From NCBI RefSeq assembly GCF_002101335.1, contig NZ_CP020773.1:2108001-2172000 (forward strand): a DNA stretch of 64,000 nucleotides. The letters are read 5' to 3'. A model generated the notes under the pieces. It had not been told where the DNA came from and searched no databases. It saw only the letters and a program-made list of their open reading frames with translations. How positions within the stretch are numbered: position 1 is the first letter of the stretch; each line of letters starts with the position of its first letter. Positions 23,212-35,335 of the stretch are shown here, one piece after another. The translations under genes were made by a program, and so were the position numbers. The DNA comes from Staphylococcus lutrae (GTDB lineage: Bacteria > Bacillota > Bacilli > Staphylococcales > Staphylococcaceae).

Positions 23212-24825
23212 ATGGATTGTTTAAATATGAGCGTCAATGAGTCGGATTCATTTATCGCAGGCTTAATACAACAAGAACAACGAATCTTACAATTTTTTGA
23301 TTATGACCCGACTTTAGATGAAAGTTATCAACGTCGTATGCAACAGCCAAGTAATGGGAGAGAACGACAATTAGCTCAAGTCATTCGTCAATATATGGCG
23401 GATTTGGATTTAACAGTAGCACAAGAAAAGGCGTTACATGCATTAGAGCATGGGGCAAAGGTCGTCATCGGAGGTCAGCAAGCCGGATTATTTACGGGAC
23501 CACTCTATACTTTTCATAAAATTGTGTCGATTATTGTTAAAGCACGTGAACTTGAAGCGACTTATCAAACAGAGGTTGTTCCAGTTTTTTGGATTGCAGG
23601 AGAGGACCATGATTTTGGTGAAGTAGATCATACGTATGTGATGCATCAACAATCGGGGCGTTTAGAAAAAGTAAAATATCATACAATGCACCCACCAGAA
23701 TCCAATATCACACGCTATCAGCCCAATAAAGAGGCATTAAAGCAGGCATTGACGGATTACTTTGCTGTTTTACCTGAAACGACACATACTAAAACGCTGT
23801 ACAACACAATTCTAAAATTCATAGAACAATCTGATCATTGGACTTCGTTGTTTAAGAAAATAGTTCAGGCGTGCTTCAAATCATCAGGACTATTGTTGAT
23901 TGACGCACAATTCGAAGCGTTACGTGAAATGGAAATCCCGTTGCTACAACAACTTATCGACAAACACGAACAGATTGATCAAGCCTTTAGAACACAACAA
24001 CAACGCATAGTTGATGCTGAACTGGCACCGATGATTCATACGGATTCTAATGTTCATTTATTTATGCATTACGATGGCCAACGTCAATTGTTGAAGTATG
24101 AAAATGGCGTATATCACTTAAGCAAATCAGAGATGACATTTCATCGTGAGACATTGTTAGATCTCGTGCAGCAATCACCAGACTTATTTTCAAACAATGT
24201 AGTGACCCGGCCGATTGCTGAAGAATGGCTTTTTAACACGGTCGCTTTTATCGGTGGACCGAGTGAAATTAAGTATTGGGCTGAGTTGCAAGGCGTTTTT
24301 CATACAATGGAGATTGAAATGCCAATCGTATTACCTCGCATGCGAATGACTTATCTCACACCGAAAGTTGAAAAGTTATTAAAGACATATCAACTCGATG
24401 CGTCTGAGCTCATCATTAATGGAACAGAAGCAGCACGTGAACAATTCATTCGTGCACAGGCATCTGATGCAGTGTTGGAAGATATTCGGCAGATGCGTCA
24501 ACAACAACAAGACTTTTATGAAAAATTATGCGTACAAATGGGTGATTCAGAACCTCAACGTAAACTTTTGAAAAAGAATCATCAAATTCAAATGAAACAA
24601 AATGAATATTTGGAGACGCGTTATTTGAAAAATATTGAACGCGAAAATGAAATCAGTATGCGCCATTTTCAGATTTTATCCCAAACGCTCCATCCAATGG
24701 GCGGGTTACAAGAGCGTATATGGAATCCGCTCCAATTACTCAATGAATTTGGGATGGAGATGTATACGTCCTCCACTTTCCCTCCACTTCGTTACACTTT
24801 TCAACAAAGCATCATTAAAACGTGA
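23212..24825 (+). CDS. bshC: Bacillithiol synthase, cysteine-adding enzyme
   Basis: A 537-residue protein with the BshC features: Rossmann-like part with VVIGGQQAGLFTGPLYTFHKI and VFWIAGEDHDFGEVDH, then AFIGGPSEIKYWAELQGVF and a long C-terminal coiled-coil region. BshC adds cysteine to GlcN-malate to make bacillithiol, the main low-molecular thiol of staphylococci. AAGGAG lies before ATG. It directly precedes the division cluster, its usual place. Confidence 0.95.
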   Translation: MDCLNMSVNESDSFIAGLIQQEQRILQFFDYDPTLDESYQRRMQQPSNGRERQLAQVIRQYMADLDLTVAQEKALHALEHGAKVVIGGQQAGLFTGPLYTFHKIVSIIVKARELEATYQTEVVPVFWIAGEDHDFGEVDHTYVMHQQSGRLEKVKYHTMHPPESNITRYQPNKEALKQALTDYFAVLPETTHTKTLYNTILKFIEQSDHWTSLFKKIVQACFKSSGLLLIDAQFEALREMEIPLLQQLIDKHEQIDQAFRTQQQRIVDAELAPMIHTDSNVHLFMHYDGQRQLLKYENGVYHLSKSEMTFHRETLLDLVQQSPDLFSNNVVTRPIAEEWLFNTVAFIGGPSEIKYWAELQGVFHTMEIEMPIVLPRMRMTYLTPKVEKLLKTYQLDASELIINGTEAAREQFIRAQASDAVLEDIRQMRQQQQDFYEKLCVQMGDSEPQRKLLKKNHQIQMKQNEYLETRYLKNIERENEISMRHFQILSQTLHPMGGLQERIWNPLQLLNEFGMEMYTSSTFPPLRYTFQQSIIKT

Positions 24826-24842
24826 TAATATCAGTGCTTAGA

Positions 24843-24877
24843 GCGTAATTCTTATTATAAGAATTACGCTTTTTTTA
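24843..24877 (+). terminator. Terminator of bshC
   Basis: GCGTAATTCTT and AAGAATTACGC around ATTAT, then a T8 tract. Confidence 0.93.
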
Positions 24878-24970
24878 TGTCTAAATTGATAAATATGGGA
24901 GATTTTTACAGAATTAGTGGAGGATAGTGGAGAGATGTGGTAAATTATATTTAAGGTGAGGTGATAAAAA

Positions 24971-25402
24971 ATGTTCATGGGTGAATATGAGAATAAGCTT
25001 GACGCAAAAGGACGTATGATTATTCCGTCAAAATTTCGCTATGACTTAAATGAACGTTTTATTATCACACGAGGCCTTGATAAATGTTTATTTGGTTACA
25101 CACTGGATGAATGGCAAACCATTGAGGAAAAGATGAAAACCTTACCAATGACTAAACGAGACGCAAGAAAGTTTATGCGTATGTTTTTCTCAGGGGCTAT
25201 TGAAGTGGAAATCGATAAGCAAGGAAGAATTAATATTCCAGCAAAATTAAGAGAGTATGCACATCTCGATAAAGATTGTACAGTGATTGGCGTATCTAAT
25301 CGTATTGAAATTTGGGATCGTCAAACATGGAATGACTTTTATGATGAGTCAGAAGAAAGCTTTGAAGAGATTGCAGAAGATTTAATTGACTTTGATTTTT
25401 AA
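24971..25402 (+). CDS. mraZ: MraZ, transcriptional regulator of the dcw cluster
   Basis: 143 residues, the standard MraZ length, with two SpoVT/AbrB-like swapped-hairpin domains ([18 protein letters not shown] and [17 protein letters not shown]). MraZ binds its own promoter and tunes the division operon. SD GAGGTG precedes the ATG. It starts the mraZ-rsmH-ftsL-pbpA order. Confidence 0.96.
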   Translation: MFMGEYENKLDAKGRMIIPSKFRYDLNERFIITRGLDKCLFGYTLDEWQTIEEKMKTLPMTKRDARKFMRMFFSGAIEVEIDKQGRINIPAKLREYAHLDKDCTVIGVSNRIEIWDRQTWNDFYDESEESFEEIAEDLIDFDF

Positions 25403-25416
25403 ACGGAGGGTTTGCA

Positions 25417-26352
25417 GTGTTCCATCACATTAGCGTGTTATTAAAAGAAACAGTGGATCAACTGAATATTAAGAAAGATGGCATCTATGTGGATTGTACG
25501 CTAGGCGGTGCAGGACATTCGCAATATCTTTTAAACCAATTATCAGATGAAGGGCGATTGATCGCAATTGATCAAGACATGACAGCGATTCATCATGCGA
25601 AAGAAAAATTACAGCGAGATTTACATAAAGTTGTGTTTGTACATGACAATTTTAGAAACTTGGCACAAATTTTAACAGAATTAAATGTAGGGAAAGTGGA
25701 TGGCATTCTTTATGACTTAGGGGTTTCAAGCCCTCAACTCGATGTGCCTGAACGAGGATTTAGTTACCAACATGATGCGAGGTTGGATATGAGAATGGAT
25801 CAGTCTCAATCCTTATCTGCATATGAAGTCGTTAATACATGGTCTTATGAAGCATTAGTGAAAATCTTTTTTCGATATGGCGAAGAAAAATTTTCTAAAC
25901 AAATTGCTCGTAAAATTGAAGCTCGACGACAACAGCAACCAATCGAAACAACATTTGAATTAGTTGAATGTATTAAAGAAGGTATCCCGGCGAAAGCAAG
26001 ACGCAAAGGGGGGCATCCAGCGAAGCGTGTTTTTCAGGCGATTCGTATAGCAGTGAATGATGAACTTTCAGCTTTTGAAGACTCGCTCGAACAAGCGATT
26101 GAAAATGTGAAAGTGAATGGTCGAATCTCTGTGATTACATTTCATTCGTTAGAAGACCGCTTGTGTAAGCAAATATTTCAAGAATATGAAAAAGGTCCTG
26201 AAATACCGAGAGGGTTACCTGTTATTCCTGAAGCGTATACACCTAAATTAAAACGTGTAAACCGAAAACCAATCATTGCTGACGAAGCAGACTTGGAAGA
26301 AAACAATCGTGCGAGAAGTGCCAAACTTCGAGTGGCTGAAATTTTAAAATAG
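25417..26352 (+). CDS. rsmH: 16S rRNA (cytosine(1402)-N4)-methyltransferase
   Basis: 311 residues. SAM-binding motif I is in [11 protein letters not shown], and [19 protein letters not shown] is the signature of RsmH (MraW). The [20 protein letters not shown] segment marks the C-terminus. It methylates C1402 in the ribosomal P site. It starts with GTG after GGAGGG. Confidence 0.96.
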   Translation: MFHHISVLLKETVDQLNIKKDGIYVDCTLGGAGHSQYLLNQLSDEGRLIAIDQDMTAIHHAKEKLQRDLHKVVFVHDNFRNLAQILTELNVGKVDGILYDLGVSSPQLDVPERGFSYQHDARLDMRMDQSQSLSAYEVVNTWSYEALVKIFFRYGEEKFSKQIARKIEARRQQQPIETTFELVECIKEGIPAKARRKGGHPAKRVFQAIRIAVNDELSAFEDSLEQAIENVKVNGRISVITFHSLEDRLCKQIFQEYEKGPEIPRGLPVIPEAYTPKLKRVNRKPIIADEADLEENNRARSAKLRVAEILK

Positions 26353-26368
26353 AGGGGCGAACAAGACA

Positions 26369-26761
26369 ATGGCTGTAGAAAGAGTTTACGAACCGTATCA
26401 ACATCGACCGCAAGTTAAACCACGGAAAAAACAAGCGACGCAAAAACAAGGTGTCAAAAAGCAAGTTGTCGTGAGATTAACACGATTTGAAAAAATGCTA
26501 TACATAACATTAGTAACACTCATTGTTGTGATTAGTATTTATATGCTATCTTTAAAAATGGATGCATATGATACAAGAGGGAAAATTGCAGATTTAGATC
26601 AAAAAATCGAAAAGCAATCAAGTCAAAACAGCGCATTAAAATCTGAGACAATGGAAAATGCTTCATATCAACGAATTTATAAAAAAGCTCAGGCGCAAGG
26701 TATGCGTTTACAGAACAACAATGTAAAGGTAGTGCGTAAAGATGGCGAAGCGAAAAATTAA
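26369..26761 (+). CDS. ftsL: Cell division protein FtsL
   Basis: 130 residues: a basic cytosolic part (PRKKQATQKQGVKKQVVV), one transmembrane helix (MLYITLVTLIVVISIYML) and an extracellular leucine-zipper-like coiled coil (ADLDQKIEKQSSQNSALKSE). FtsL binds DivIB and DivIC in the divisome. Its last 20 bases overlap pbpA. Confidence 0.92.
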   Translation: MAVERVYEPYQHRPQVKPRKKQATQKQGVKKQVVVRLTRFEKMLYITLVTLIVVISIYMLSLKMDAYDTRGKIADLDQKIEKQSSQNSALKSETMENASYQRIYKKAQAQGMRLQNNNVKVVRKDGEAKN

Positions 26762-28895
26762 AATTAAAAAAAATAAGCTAGGAGCAGTCCTCCTGATGGG
26801 TGTTTTCGGGCTGCTCTTTTTTCTATTGGTTTTAAGGTATGGTTTTGTGATGCTTACGGGACATTCTTCTGGGGAAAACTTAATCGCCAAAGCAAATGAG
26901 AAATATTTGTCTCATTTAGACCAAGATGCAGAACGTGGTAAAATATACGATCGCAACGGTAAAGTGTTAGCTGAAGATGTTGATCGTTTTCGATTAGCAG
27001 CAGTCATTGACCCTCAAGCAAGTAAAGATTCAAAGAAACCTCGACATGTTGTAGATAAGAAGAAAACAGCTAAAGCACTTTCGAAAATTATAGATATGCC
27101 TGAAGAAGATATTGAAAAACGATTAAACACAAAAAAAGCATTCCAAGTTGAATTTGGTAAAGCAGGGAAAAATCTCACATACAATGATAAAGAAAAAATT
27201 GAAAAAGCGGATTTACCAGGAATTACGCTCTATCCAGAAGTGAAACGTTTTTATCCTAATGGTAAGTTTGCCTCACATCTGATTGGTATTGCCCAAAAGG
27301 ACCCTGATACAGGTAAACTGAAAGGGGCATTAGGTGTAGAAAAAATATTTGATAGTTATCTCACGGGTAAAGATGGACATGCGACTTTTACGAAAGATAT
27401 CTGGGGATATATTATTCCGAATTCGCGAAATGAAGTGGCACCTCAACGAGGAGATGATGTTCATTTAACGATTGATTCAAATATTCAAGTGTTCGTGGAA
27501 GAAGCCTTGGACAAAATGGTTGAGCATTATGAACCAAAAGATTTATTTGCTGTCGTTATGGATGCGAAAACAGGTGAGATTTTAGCTTACAGTCAACGCC
27601 CAACATTTAACCCGGAAACAGGAGAAGACTTTGGTAAAAAATGGGCGAATGATTTATATCAAAATACGTATGAACCTGGATCGACATTTAAAAGTTTTGG
27701 CTTAGCGGCTGCAATTCAAGAAGGCGAATTTAAACCTGAACGAAAATATCAATCAGGTTATCGTGATATTCAAGGTTCTAGAATATATGACTGGAACAAA
27801 AAAGGTTGGGGAGAAATCACCATGGGATTAGGGTTTACTTATTCCTCTAATACATTGATGATGAGACTTCAAGATCTTGTTGGTGCGGATAAAATGAAAT
27901 CGTGGTATGAAAAGTTTGGATTTGGTAAGTCAACAGGTAGTTTGTTTGATGGTGAACAAAAAGGTAATATTGCATGGGAAAATGAACTGATGCAAAAAAC
28001 ATCTGCTTTTGGTCAATCCACAACTGTCACGCCTGCGCAAATGTTACAAGCCCAGTCAGCTTTTTTCAATGAAGGAGAAATGTTGCGTCCATATTTCATA
28101 CAATCTGTGATGAACCCGGTGTCTCATCAAACTTTTTATGAAGGCAAAAAAGAAGTTGTAGGCAAACCTATTACGAGTGACACAGCCAAAAAAGTGGATA
28201 AACAATTGGATGAAGTTGTTAATAGTGAAGACAGTCATGCTAAAAACTACCGAGTCGAGGGTTATCGTATCGGTGGTAAAACAGGTACAGCACAAGTTGC
28301 AGACCCTGAGAATGGGGGGTACGTTAAAGGACCTAACCCTTATTTTGTAAGTTTTATGGGACATGCACCAAGTAACAATCCACGTATCGTTGTTTATGCA
28401 GGGATGAGCTTAGCGCAAAAAAATGATCAAGAAGCGTATGAAATGGGTGTGAGCAAAGCCTTTAATCCAATTATGAAAAACACTTTACAATATTTAAATG
28501 TTGGTGATAATGAAGTAGATGGTAGCAAAACTAAAATTAGTGATGTACCGGATGTTGAAAATCACACTGTACAACGTGCAGTTGATGAAATTAAAGGTAA
28601 AAAGTTAGACCCTGTTGTTATCGGTAATGGTAAAAAAGTCGTGAGTCAAACGCCATCATCAGAGTCGCAATTATTACCGAATAGCCACATTTTATTGTTA
28701 ACAGATGGTGATTGGACGATGCCTGATATGCGAGGTTGGACAAGAGATGATTTAGTTGCTTTTGAATCATTAACCAACATTAAAATTGAAGTAAAAGGAA
28801 ATGGCTTCGTGAAATCACAATCTATTACAGCACAGTCGCTGGTTGATAAAAATAGTAAAATAGAAGTCACACTTGATTCTGAGAAGACCGAGTAA
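26742..28895 (+). CDS. pbpA: Penicillin-binding protein 1 (septal class B PBP)
   Basis: 717 residues: a short cytosolic basic segment, one membrane anchor (AVLLMGVFGLLFFLLVLRYG), a pedestal domain and a transpeptidase domain. The domain has SxxK in EPGSTFKSFG (Ser near 314), SxN in TYSSNTLMM (near 368) and KTGTAQ (near 512). Two C-terminal PASTA domains (about 600-715) follow. This is staphylococcal PBP1, the FtsW partner for septal peptidoglycan. It overlaps ftsL, so translation is coupled. Confidence 0.96.
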   Translation: MAKRKIKIKKNKLGAVLLMGVFGLLFFLLVLRYGFVMLTGHSSGENLIAKANEKYLSHLDQDAERGKIYDRNGKVLAEDVDRFRLAAVIDPQASKDSKKPRHVVDKKKTAKALSKIIDMPEEDIEKRLNTKKAFQVEFGKAGKNLTYNDKEKIEKADLPGITLYPEVKRFYPNGKFASHLIGIAQKDPDTGKLKGALGVEKIFDSYLTGKDGHATFTKDIWGYIIPNSRNEVAPQRGDDVHLTIDSNIQVFVEEALDKMVEHYEPKDLFAVVMDAKTGEILAYSQRPTFNPETGEDFGKKWANDLYQNTYEPGSTFKSFGLAAAIQEGEFKPERKYQSGYRDIQGSRIYDWNKKGWGEITMGLGFTYSSNTLMMRLQDLVGADKMKSWYEKFGFGKSTGSLFDGEQKGNIAWENELMQKTSAFGQSTTVTPAQMLQAQSAFFNEGEMLRPYFIQSVMNPVSHQTFYEGKKEVVGKPITSDTAKKVDKQLDEVVNSEDSHAKNYRVEGYRIGGKTGTAQVADPENGGYVKGPNPYFVSFMGHAPSNNPRIVVYAGMSLAQKNDQEAYEMGVSKAFNPIMKNTLQYLNVGDNEVDGSKTKISDVPDVENHTVQRAVDEIKGKKLDPVVIGNGKKVVSQTPSSESQLLPNSHILLLTDGDWTMPDMRGWTRDDLVAFESLTNIKIEVKGNGFVKSQSITAQSLVDKNSKIEVTLDSEKTE

Positions 28896-28959
28896 TGATA
28901 ACAGGAGTGATAGATTTGACGACACAACTTGACGTTGTCTCGCTCACTCCTGTTTATCA
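28896..28959 (+). terminator. Large intercistronic hairpin between pbpA and mraY
   Basis: TGATAACAGGAGTGA and TCACTCCTGTTTATCA make a 15-bp outer stem. ACGACAAC-like and GTTGTC arms extend it. It starts one base after the pbpA stop. There is no T run, so it may be an attenuator or mRNA-stabilising element rather than a full terminator. Confidence 0.6.
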
Positions 28960-29097
28960 TGAATGCATTCAAAGGAAGTGCGCGATTATGTCGCGAGCGA
29001 CAACATTTGATGCGCTTACATCAGAGCGGAATCAAGATGATTTTATGAATAAGAGAAAAAGAATAAGAGATAAAGAATAAGAGATAAGGAGATTATT

Positions 29098-30063
29098 ATG
29101 GGGTTTATTAGCGCAATTATCGCATTCGTCATTACTGCAGTTTTAGTGCCGATTTTAATTCCAACGTTAAAAAGGATGAAATTTGGCCAAAGTATTCGAG
29201 AAGAAGGTCCACAAAGTCATATGAAGAAAACGGGAACACCTACAATGGGGGGCTTAACTTTTTTAATTGGTGCAATCATGACAACAGTGATTGCCAGTCT
29301 ATTTGTAGAACCAGCCAGTCCATTGTTGTTACTTCTGTTTGTAACCATTGGCTTTGGTTTAATTGGTTTTATTGATGACTACATTATTGTCGTGAAGAAA
29401 AATAACCAAGGGCTAACAAGTAAGCAAAAACTTTCAGCTCAAATTGCGATTGCCGTGATCTTCTTTATCGTTGCAAAAGGATTTAATGCATTCGATTTTT
29501 CGACAGATCTTCACTTACCGTTTACAGATGTTAGCATTCCATTATCATGGGGTTACGTGATTTTTATTATTTTTTGGCAAGTGGGCTTTTCTAATGCAGT
29601 CAATTTAACAGATGGGTTAGATGGTCTTGCAACAGGATTATCTATCATTGGATTTACGATGTACGCCATTATGAGTTTCGTGCTTGAACAACCGGCCATT
29701 GGCATATTTTGTATTATTATGGTGGCTGCACTTGCGGGCTTCCTCCCATACAATATTAATCCTGCCAAAGTGTTTATGGGAGATACAGGAAGTTTAGCCT
29801 TAGGAGGGATTTTTGCGACTGTTTCAATGATGCTGAACCAAGAACTCACATTGCTATTGGTTGGCTTTGTATTTGTCTTAGAAACGTTGTCAGTGATGAT
29901 TCAAGTGACTTCATTCAAATTGACAGGGAAGCGTGTGTTCAAAATGAGTCCTTTGCATCATCACTTTGAACTCATTGGCTGGAGTGAGTGGAAAGTTGTC
30001 ATTGTATTTTGGTCTGTTGGTTTGATTACAGGATTGATTGGTTTATGGATGGGAGTGAGTTAA
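29098..30063 (+). CDS. mraY: Phospho-N-acetylmuramoyl-pentapeptide transferase
   Basis: 321 residues and about ten membrane helices. Signature motifs are KKTGTPTMGG, IGFIDDYIIV (catalytic Asp pair), NAVNLTDGLDGLATG, FMGDTGSLALGG and MSPLHHHFELIGWSE. It makes lipid I from UDP-MurNAc-pentapeptide and undecaprenyl phosphate. SD AAGGAG lies before ATG. The stop is adjacent to the TTG start of murD. Confidence 0.97.
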   Translation: MGFISAIIAFVITAVLVPILIPTLKRMKFGQSIREEGPQSHMKKTGTPTMGGLTFLIGAIMTTVIASLFVEPASPLLLLLFVTIGFGLIGFIDDYIIVVKKNNQGLTSKQKLSAQIAIAVIFFIVAKGFNAFDFSTDLHLPFTDVSIPLSWGYVIFIIFWQVGFSNAVNLTDGLDGLATGLSIIGFTMYAIMSFVLEQPAIGIFCIIMVAALAGFLPYNINPAKVFMGDTGSLALGGIFATVSMMLNQELTLLLVGFVFVLETLSVMIQVTSFKLTGKRVFKMSPLHHHFELIGWSEWKVVIVFWSVGLITGLIGLWMGVS

Positions 30064-31413
30064 TTGATTAATTATACGGGATTCAAAGGTAAAAAAGTCT
30101 TGGTCATCGGATTAGCGAAAAGTGGGTATGAGTCAGCCAAATTGTTACACCGATTAGGGGCTGAGGTCACAGTCAATGACGGTAATGATATTTCTCAGGA
30201 TCCTCATGCCAAAGATTTGCAGGATATGGGGATCAATGTTGTCAGTGGGGCACATCCTTTAGCTTTGCTAGATGAAGCGCCGATTATTTTCAAAAATCCA
30301 GGCATTCCCTACACAATTCCGATTATTAAAGAGGCAGAAAAGCAAGGTTTGAAAATTTTAACTGAAGTGGAACTCAGTTATCTTATTTCAGAAGCACCGA
30401 TTATTGGCATTACAGGAACAAATGGAAAAACAACGGTGACTTCTTTGATTGGTGACATGTTTGATAAAAGTAGAGAGAATGGGCGTTTATCTGGAAATAT
30501 CGGTTATGTCGCTTCGAAAGTCGCTCAAGAAATCAAGGCGGATGAATATTTAGTGACGGAACTGTCATCGTTTCAATTGCTAGGTACGGAACATTATCGC
30601 CCACATATCGCCATTATAACGAATATTTACTCGGCTCATTTAGACTATCATGAAGGCCTTGAAAATTACCAAGAGGCTAAAAAACGAATTTATCAAAATC
30701 AAACGGAAAGTGACTACCTTATTTTTAATGACAATCAAAGACATTTAATTGATCCATCAAAGGTGCGCGCTAAAGTTTTATATTTTTCGACACAACACAA
30801 AGTGAACGGCATATATGTCGATAAAGATTACATCGTTTATGAAGGGATTCGTCTGATTCATTTAGACGATATTGTATTGCCAGGTGAACACAACCTTGAA
30901 AATATATTGGCAGCCGTGTTAGCAGCTATTTTGGCAGGTGTATCAATCAGCGCGATTATACAATCATTAACGACATTTTCAGGAATCGAACATCGCTTAC
31001 AATATATCGGTAATAATAAAACGAATAAGTATTACAATGACTCAAAAGCAACAAATACGTTGGCGACTAAGTTTGCATTAAGTTCATTTAAACAACCCAT
31101 TATATGGTTATGTGGTGGGCTTGACCGAGGAAATGGTTTTGATGACTTGATTCCGTATATGGAAAATGTACGCGTCGTTGTAACATTTGGTGAAACACAA
31201 GAAAAATTCGTGAAACTTGGTGAGAGTCAAGGTAAATTTGTCATTCGTGCGAACGATGTGACTGATGCAGTCGTCAAGGTTCAAGACATTATCGAACCCA
31301 ATGACGTCGTGTTATTGTCTCCGGCATGTGCAAGTTGGGACCAATATGATACGTTTGAACAACGTGGGGAACGTTTTATCCAAGCATTTAGAGCACATTT
31401 ACCCTCACATTAA
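30064..31413 (+). CDS. murD: UDP-N-acetylmuramoylalanine-D-glutamate ligase
   Basis: 449 residues with the ATP-grasping [14 protein letters not shown] loop, the ELSSFQL and [11 protein letters not shown]ur-ligase motifs, and [19 protein letters not shown] near the C-terminus. It adds D-Glu, made by MurI, to UDP-MurNAc-L-Ala. The start is TTG immediately after the mraY stop, with GGAGTGAG inside the mraY end as ribosome site. Confidence 0.96.
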   Translation: MINYTGFKGKKVLVIGLAKSGYESAKLLHRLGAEVTVNDGNDISQDPHAKDLQDMGINVVSGAHPLALLDEAPIIFKNPGIPYTIPIIKEAEKQGLKILTEVELSYLISEAPIIGITGTNGKTTVTSLIGDMFDKSRENGRLSGNIGYVASKVAQEIKADEYLVTELSSFQLLGTEHYRPHIAIITNIYSAHLDYHEGLENYQEAKKRIYQNQTESDYLIFNDNQRHLIDPSKVRAKVLYFSTQHKVNGIYVDKDYIVYEGIRLIHLDDIVLPGEHNLENILAAVLAAILAGVSISAIIQSLTTFSGIEHRLQYIGNNKTNKYYNDSKATNTLATKFALSSFKQPIIWLCGGLDRGNGFDDLIPYMENVRVVVTFGETQEKFVKLGESQGKFVIRANDVTDAVVKVQDIIEPNDVVLLSPACASWDQYDTFEQRGERFIQAFRAHLPSH

Positions 31414-31428
31414 AGGATGTGATGTTTG

Positions 31429-32313
31429 ATGACCAAAAAAATACCAACGATTGATAATGAATATTTAAAAGAAAAAAGACGTAAGCAACGTGTGCGACAG
31501 CGGCGTATCCAATTGACGATTGTCATTGTTTTACTCGCTATCGTGATGTTGATTGTCGTATATATGTTTACACCGTTGAGTCAAATAAAACAAGCTGACA
31601 TTAAAGGGAATCATTATGTGACAAATAAAGAAGTAATGACTGCGCTTGAAATTAATAATCATCCTCGGATATATGCTTATAGTGCGGAAGACGCGGAGAC
31701 ACGTATTAAAAAACATCCGCTCGTTGCAGATGTTTCGATTCATAAAGGATTGTTTAATCCCATCGAAGTGACAGTTAAAGAACATGAAATTATCGCACTA
31801 ACTGCTGAGAAATCCCATACAGTACCTATAATTGAAAACGGTACAGTGTTAAAAGATTACAAGGAAAAAATACCTCAAGCAGCGCCATATATAGACGGAT
31901 TCAAAGGCACTGAAAAACGAGATTTGGTGGACGCATTACAAAAAATGGATCGAACGACACGTGCTCAAATTTCAGAAATTGTGACGGCATCACAAAAGGA
32001 TCAGCCTCATTTGATTAAATTGTTTATGCGTGATGGGATTGAAGTAGTCGGAAACACAAATACGATTGCAGAAAAGTTGAAGTATTATCCAAGTATGTCC
32101 CAAGCACTTGAAAAAGATGAAAGTGGCAATTTAAAAAAATCGGGATTTATCGATTTATCGGTAGGGGCAACATTTATCCCTTATGATAACGTAAAAAATG
32201 GACAAGGTAGTTCTGCAAGTGCTAAAGAAGTACAAAGCGGAACAGCAAGTGAAGATAAGGCAAAAGACGATTTACAAAAGGCATTGAATAAAATTAAAGA
32301 TGAGACGTCATAG
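31429..32313 (+). CDS. divIB: Cell division protein DivIB/FtsQ
   Basis: 294 residues: a basic cytosolic tail (KEKRRKQRVRQRRIQ), one transmembrane helix (LTIVIVLLAIVMLIVVYMF), a POTRA domain (IKQADIKGNHYVTNKEVM) and the FtsQ beta domain. The acidic/Ser tail is disordered. ATG at 31429 is preferred. A TTG three bases upstream is equally placed relative to AAAGGA and cannot be excluded. Confidence 0.93.
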   Translation: MTKKIPTIDNEYLKEKRRKQRVRQRRIQLTIVIVLLAIVMLIVVYMFTPLSQIKQADIKGNHYVTNKEVMTALEINNHPRIYAYSAEDAETRIKKHPLVADVSIHKGLFNPIEVTVKEHEIIALTAEKSHTVPIIENGTVLKDYKEKIPQAAPYIDGFKGTEKRDLVDALQKMDRTTRAQISEIVTASQKDQPHLIKLFMRDGIEVVGNTNTIAEKLKYYPSMSQALEKDESGNLKKSGFIDLSVGATFIPYDNVKNGQGSSASAKEVQSGTASEDKAKDDLQKALNKIKDETS

Positions 32314-32468
32314 CTTGATAATAAGGCAATGATTAATAAAATAACAGGTCATCAATTGTTAACAAAAAAGTGAGATACGCAGTGAATTGGAGTTTCGAAA
32401 CACCATTTGGAGGCACGGATGTGACCTTGTGTTAAAAAGTTGAATTTCAAATGTGTTTATAGTTCACA

Positions 32469-32497
32469 TTGATTGTGTGTTATTGTAAACTTATAAT
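32469..32497 (+). promoter_or_regulatory. Promoter for ftsAZ
   Basis: TTGATT, 17-base spacer, TATAAT. It lies 40 bases before the ftsA start, in the only wide gap (about 220 bases) of this part of the cluster. Confidence 0.65.
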
Positions 32498-32512
32498 AGC
32501 TTAAATATGTAA

Positions 32513-33937
<1,425 letters not shown>

Positions 33938-33966
33938 TTGGCTACAAAGATTAGGAGGAAATTTAA

Positions 33967-35136
33967 ATGTTAGAATTTGAACAAGGATTTAATCATTTAG
34001 CGACACTAAAAGTCATCGGTGTCGGTGGTGGCGGTAACAATGCTGTTAACCGAATGATTGACCACGGCATGAACAATGTTGAATTTATTGCTATTAATAC
34101 GGATGGACAGGCGTTAAACTTGTCTAAAGCGGAATCTAAAATCCAAATCGGTGAAAAATTAACACGTGGTTTAGGTGCTGGGGCAAACCCTGAAATCGGC
34201 AAAAAAGCTGCTGAAGAATCACGTGAACAAATTGAAGATGCCATCCAAGGTGCAGATATGGTCTTTGTTACTGCTGGTATGGGTGGTGGTACAGGGACTG
34301 GTGCAGCACCTGTTGTAGCCAAAATCGCTAAAGAAATGGGTGCTTTAACGGTAGGTGTTGTCACACGTCCGTTTAGTTTTGAAGGCCGCAAGCGTCAAAC
34401 ACAAGCTGCTGCAGGTGTTGAAGCAATGAAAGCCGCTGTGGACACATTAATTGTTATTCCTAATGATCGTTTGTTAGATATTGTTGATAAGTCTACACCG
34501 ATGATGGAAGCGTTTAAAGAAGCTGACAACGTATTACGTCAAGGTGTACAAGGTATTTCTGATTTAATCGCAGTATCAGGTGAAGTGAATCTTGACTTTG
34601 CTGATGTCAAAACAATCATGTCTAACCAAGGTTCTGCTTTGATGGGTATCGGTGTATCTTCTGGTGAAAACCGTGCAGTAGAAGCAGCGAAAAAAGCGAT
34701 TTCATCTCCATTACTTGAAACGTCTATCGTTGGTGCGCAAGGTGTGTTAATGAACATTACAGGTGGCGAGTCATTATCGCTATTTGAAGCACAAGAAGCA
34801 GCAGATATTGTTCAAGACGCTGCAGATGAAGACGTAAATATGATTTTTGGTACAGTGATTAATCCAGAATTACAAGATGAAATTGTCGTTACAGTTATCG
34901 CAACTGGCTTTGAAGATAAGCCATCTTCACAAGCACGTAAACAAGGTCATGGTGGCTTTGGTGCAAGTGCGACTGCTTCACCAGCAAAAGAATCAAGCTT
35001 TGGTGGACATACAGGAGCCGCTTTGACACAAGATAAAGAAGTTGAAAGTGGTCGTAGCCATACAACGGCTGAGGATGATATCCCAAGCTTTATCCGTAAC
35101 CGTGAGGAAAGACGTTCAAGAAGAACGCGTCGTTAA
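33967..35136 (+). CDS. ftsZ: Cell division protein FtsZ
   Basis: 389 residues. The tubulin signature is [13 protein letters not shown], with the N-terminal [13 protein letters not shown] nucleotide loop and the T7 synergy loop [12 protein letters not shown] Ser/Gly linker leads to the C-terminal peptide [17 protein letters not shown] that binds FtsA and SepF. The Z-ring GTPase. It follows ftsA by 30 bases. Confidence 0.98.
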   Translation: MLEFEQGFNHLATLKVIGVGGGGNNAVNRMIDHGMNNVEFIAINTDGQALNLSKAESKIQIGEKLTRGLGAGANPEIGKKAAEESREQIEDAIQGADMVFVTAGMGGGTGTGAAPVVAKIAKEMGALTVGVVTRPFSFEGRKRQTQAAAGVEAMKAAVDTLIVIPNDRLLDIVDKSTPMMEAFKEADNVLRQGVQGISDLIAVSGEVNLDFADVKTIMSNQGSALMGIGVSSGENRAVEAAKKAISSPLLETSIVGAQGVLMNITGGESLSLFEAQEAADIVQDAADEDVNMIFGTVINPELQDEIVVTVIATGFEDKPSSQARKQGHGGFGASATASPAKESSFGGHTGAALTQDKEVESGRSHTTAEDDIPSFIRNREERRSRRTRR

Positions 35137-35219
35137 TCACCATCATATATGGAATGAATTATAATATACATCTATTGACGGCATGAGATGATCTTATCTG
35201 ATGTAGAATGTAATGAACT

Positions 35220-35259
35220 GCTAGGACCATTGTCACTTCATCAATGTCCTAGCTTTTTT
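35220..35259 (+). terminator. Terminator of ftsAZ
   Basis: GCTAGGAC-C-ATTG and CAATGTCCTAGC with one bulge, then T6. Confidence 0.92.
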
Positions 35260-35335
35260 ACTCGTTATCGGTCAGTGAAAATCAATCGCATGTTTGAGGA
35301 TAGATCTTCAACACAAGAAAAAGGGAGGGGAAGCC

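Noticed and set aside
28895..29080. 61-codon open frame between pbpA and mraY
   Set aside because: No good ribosome site, and it lies in the large hairpin. Not typical of any dcw cluster.
33993..34391. 132-codon frame antisense to ftsZ
   Set aside because: Mirror of the codon pattern of the FtsZ GTPase domain. No ribosome site; same for other antisense frames in ftsZ, carB, pyrP and ileS.
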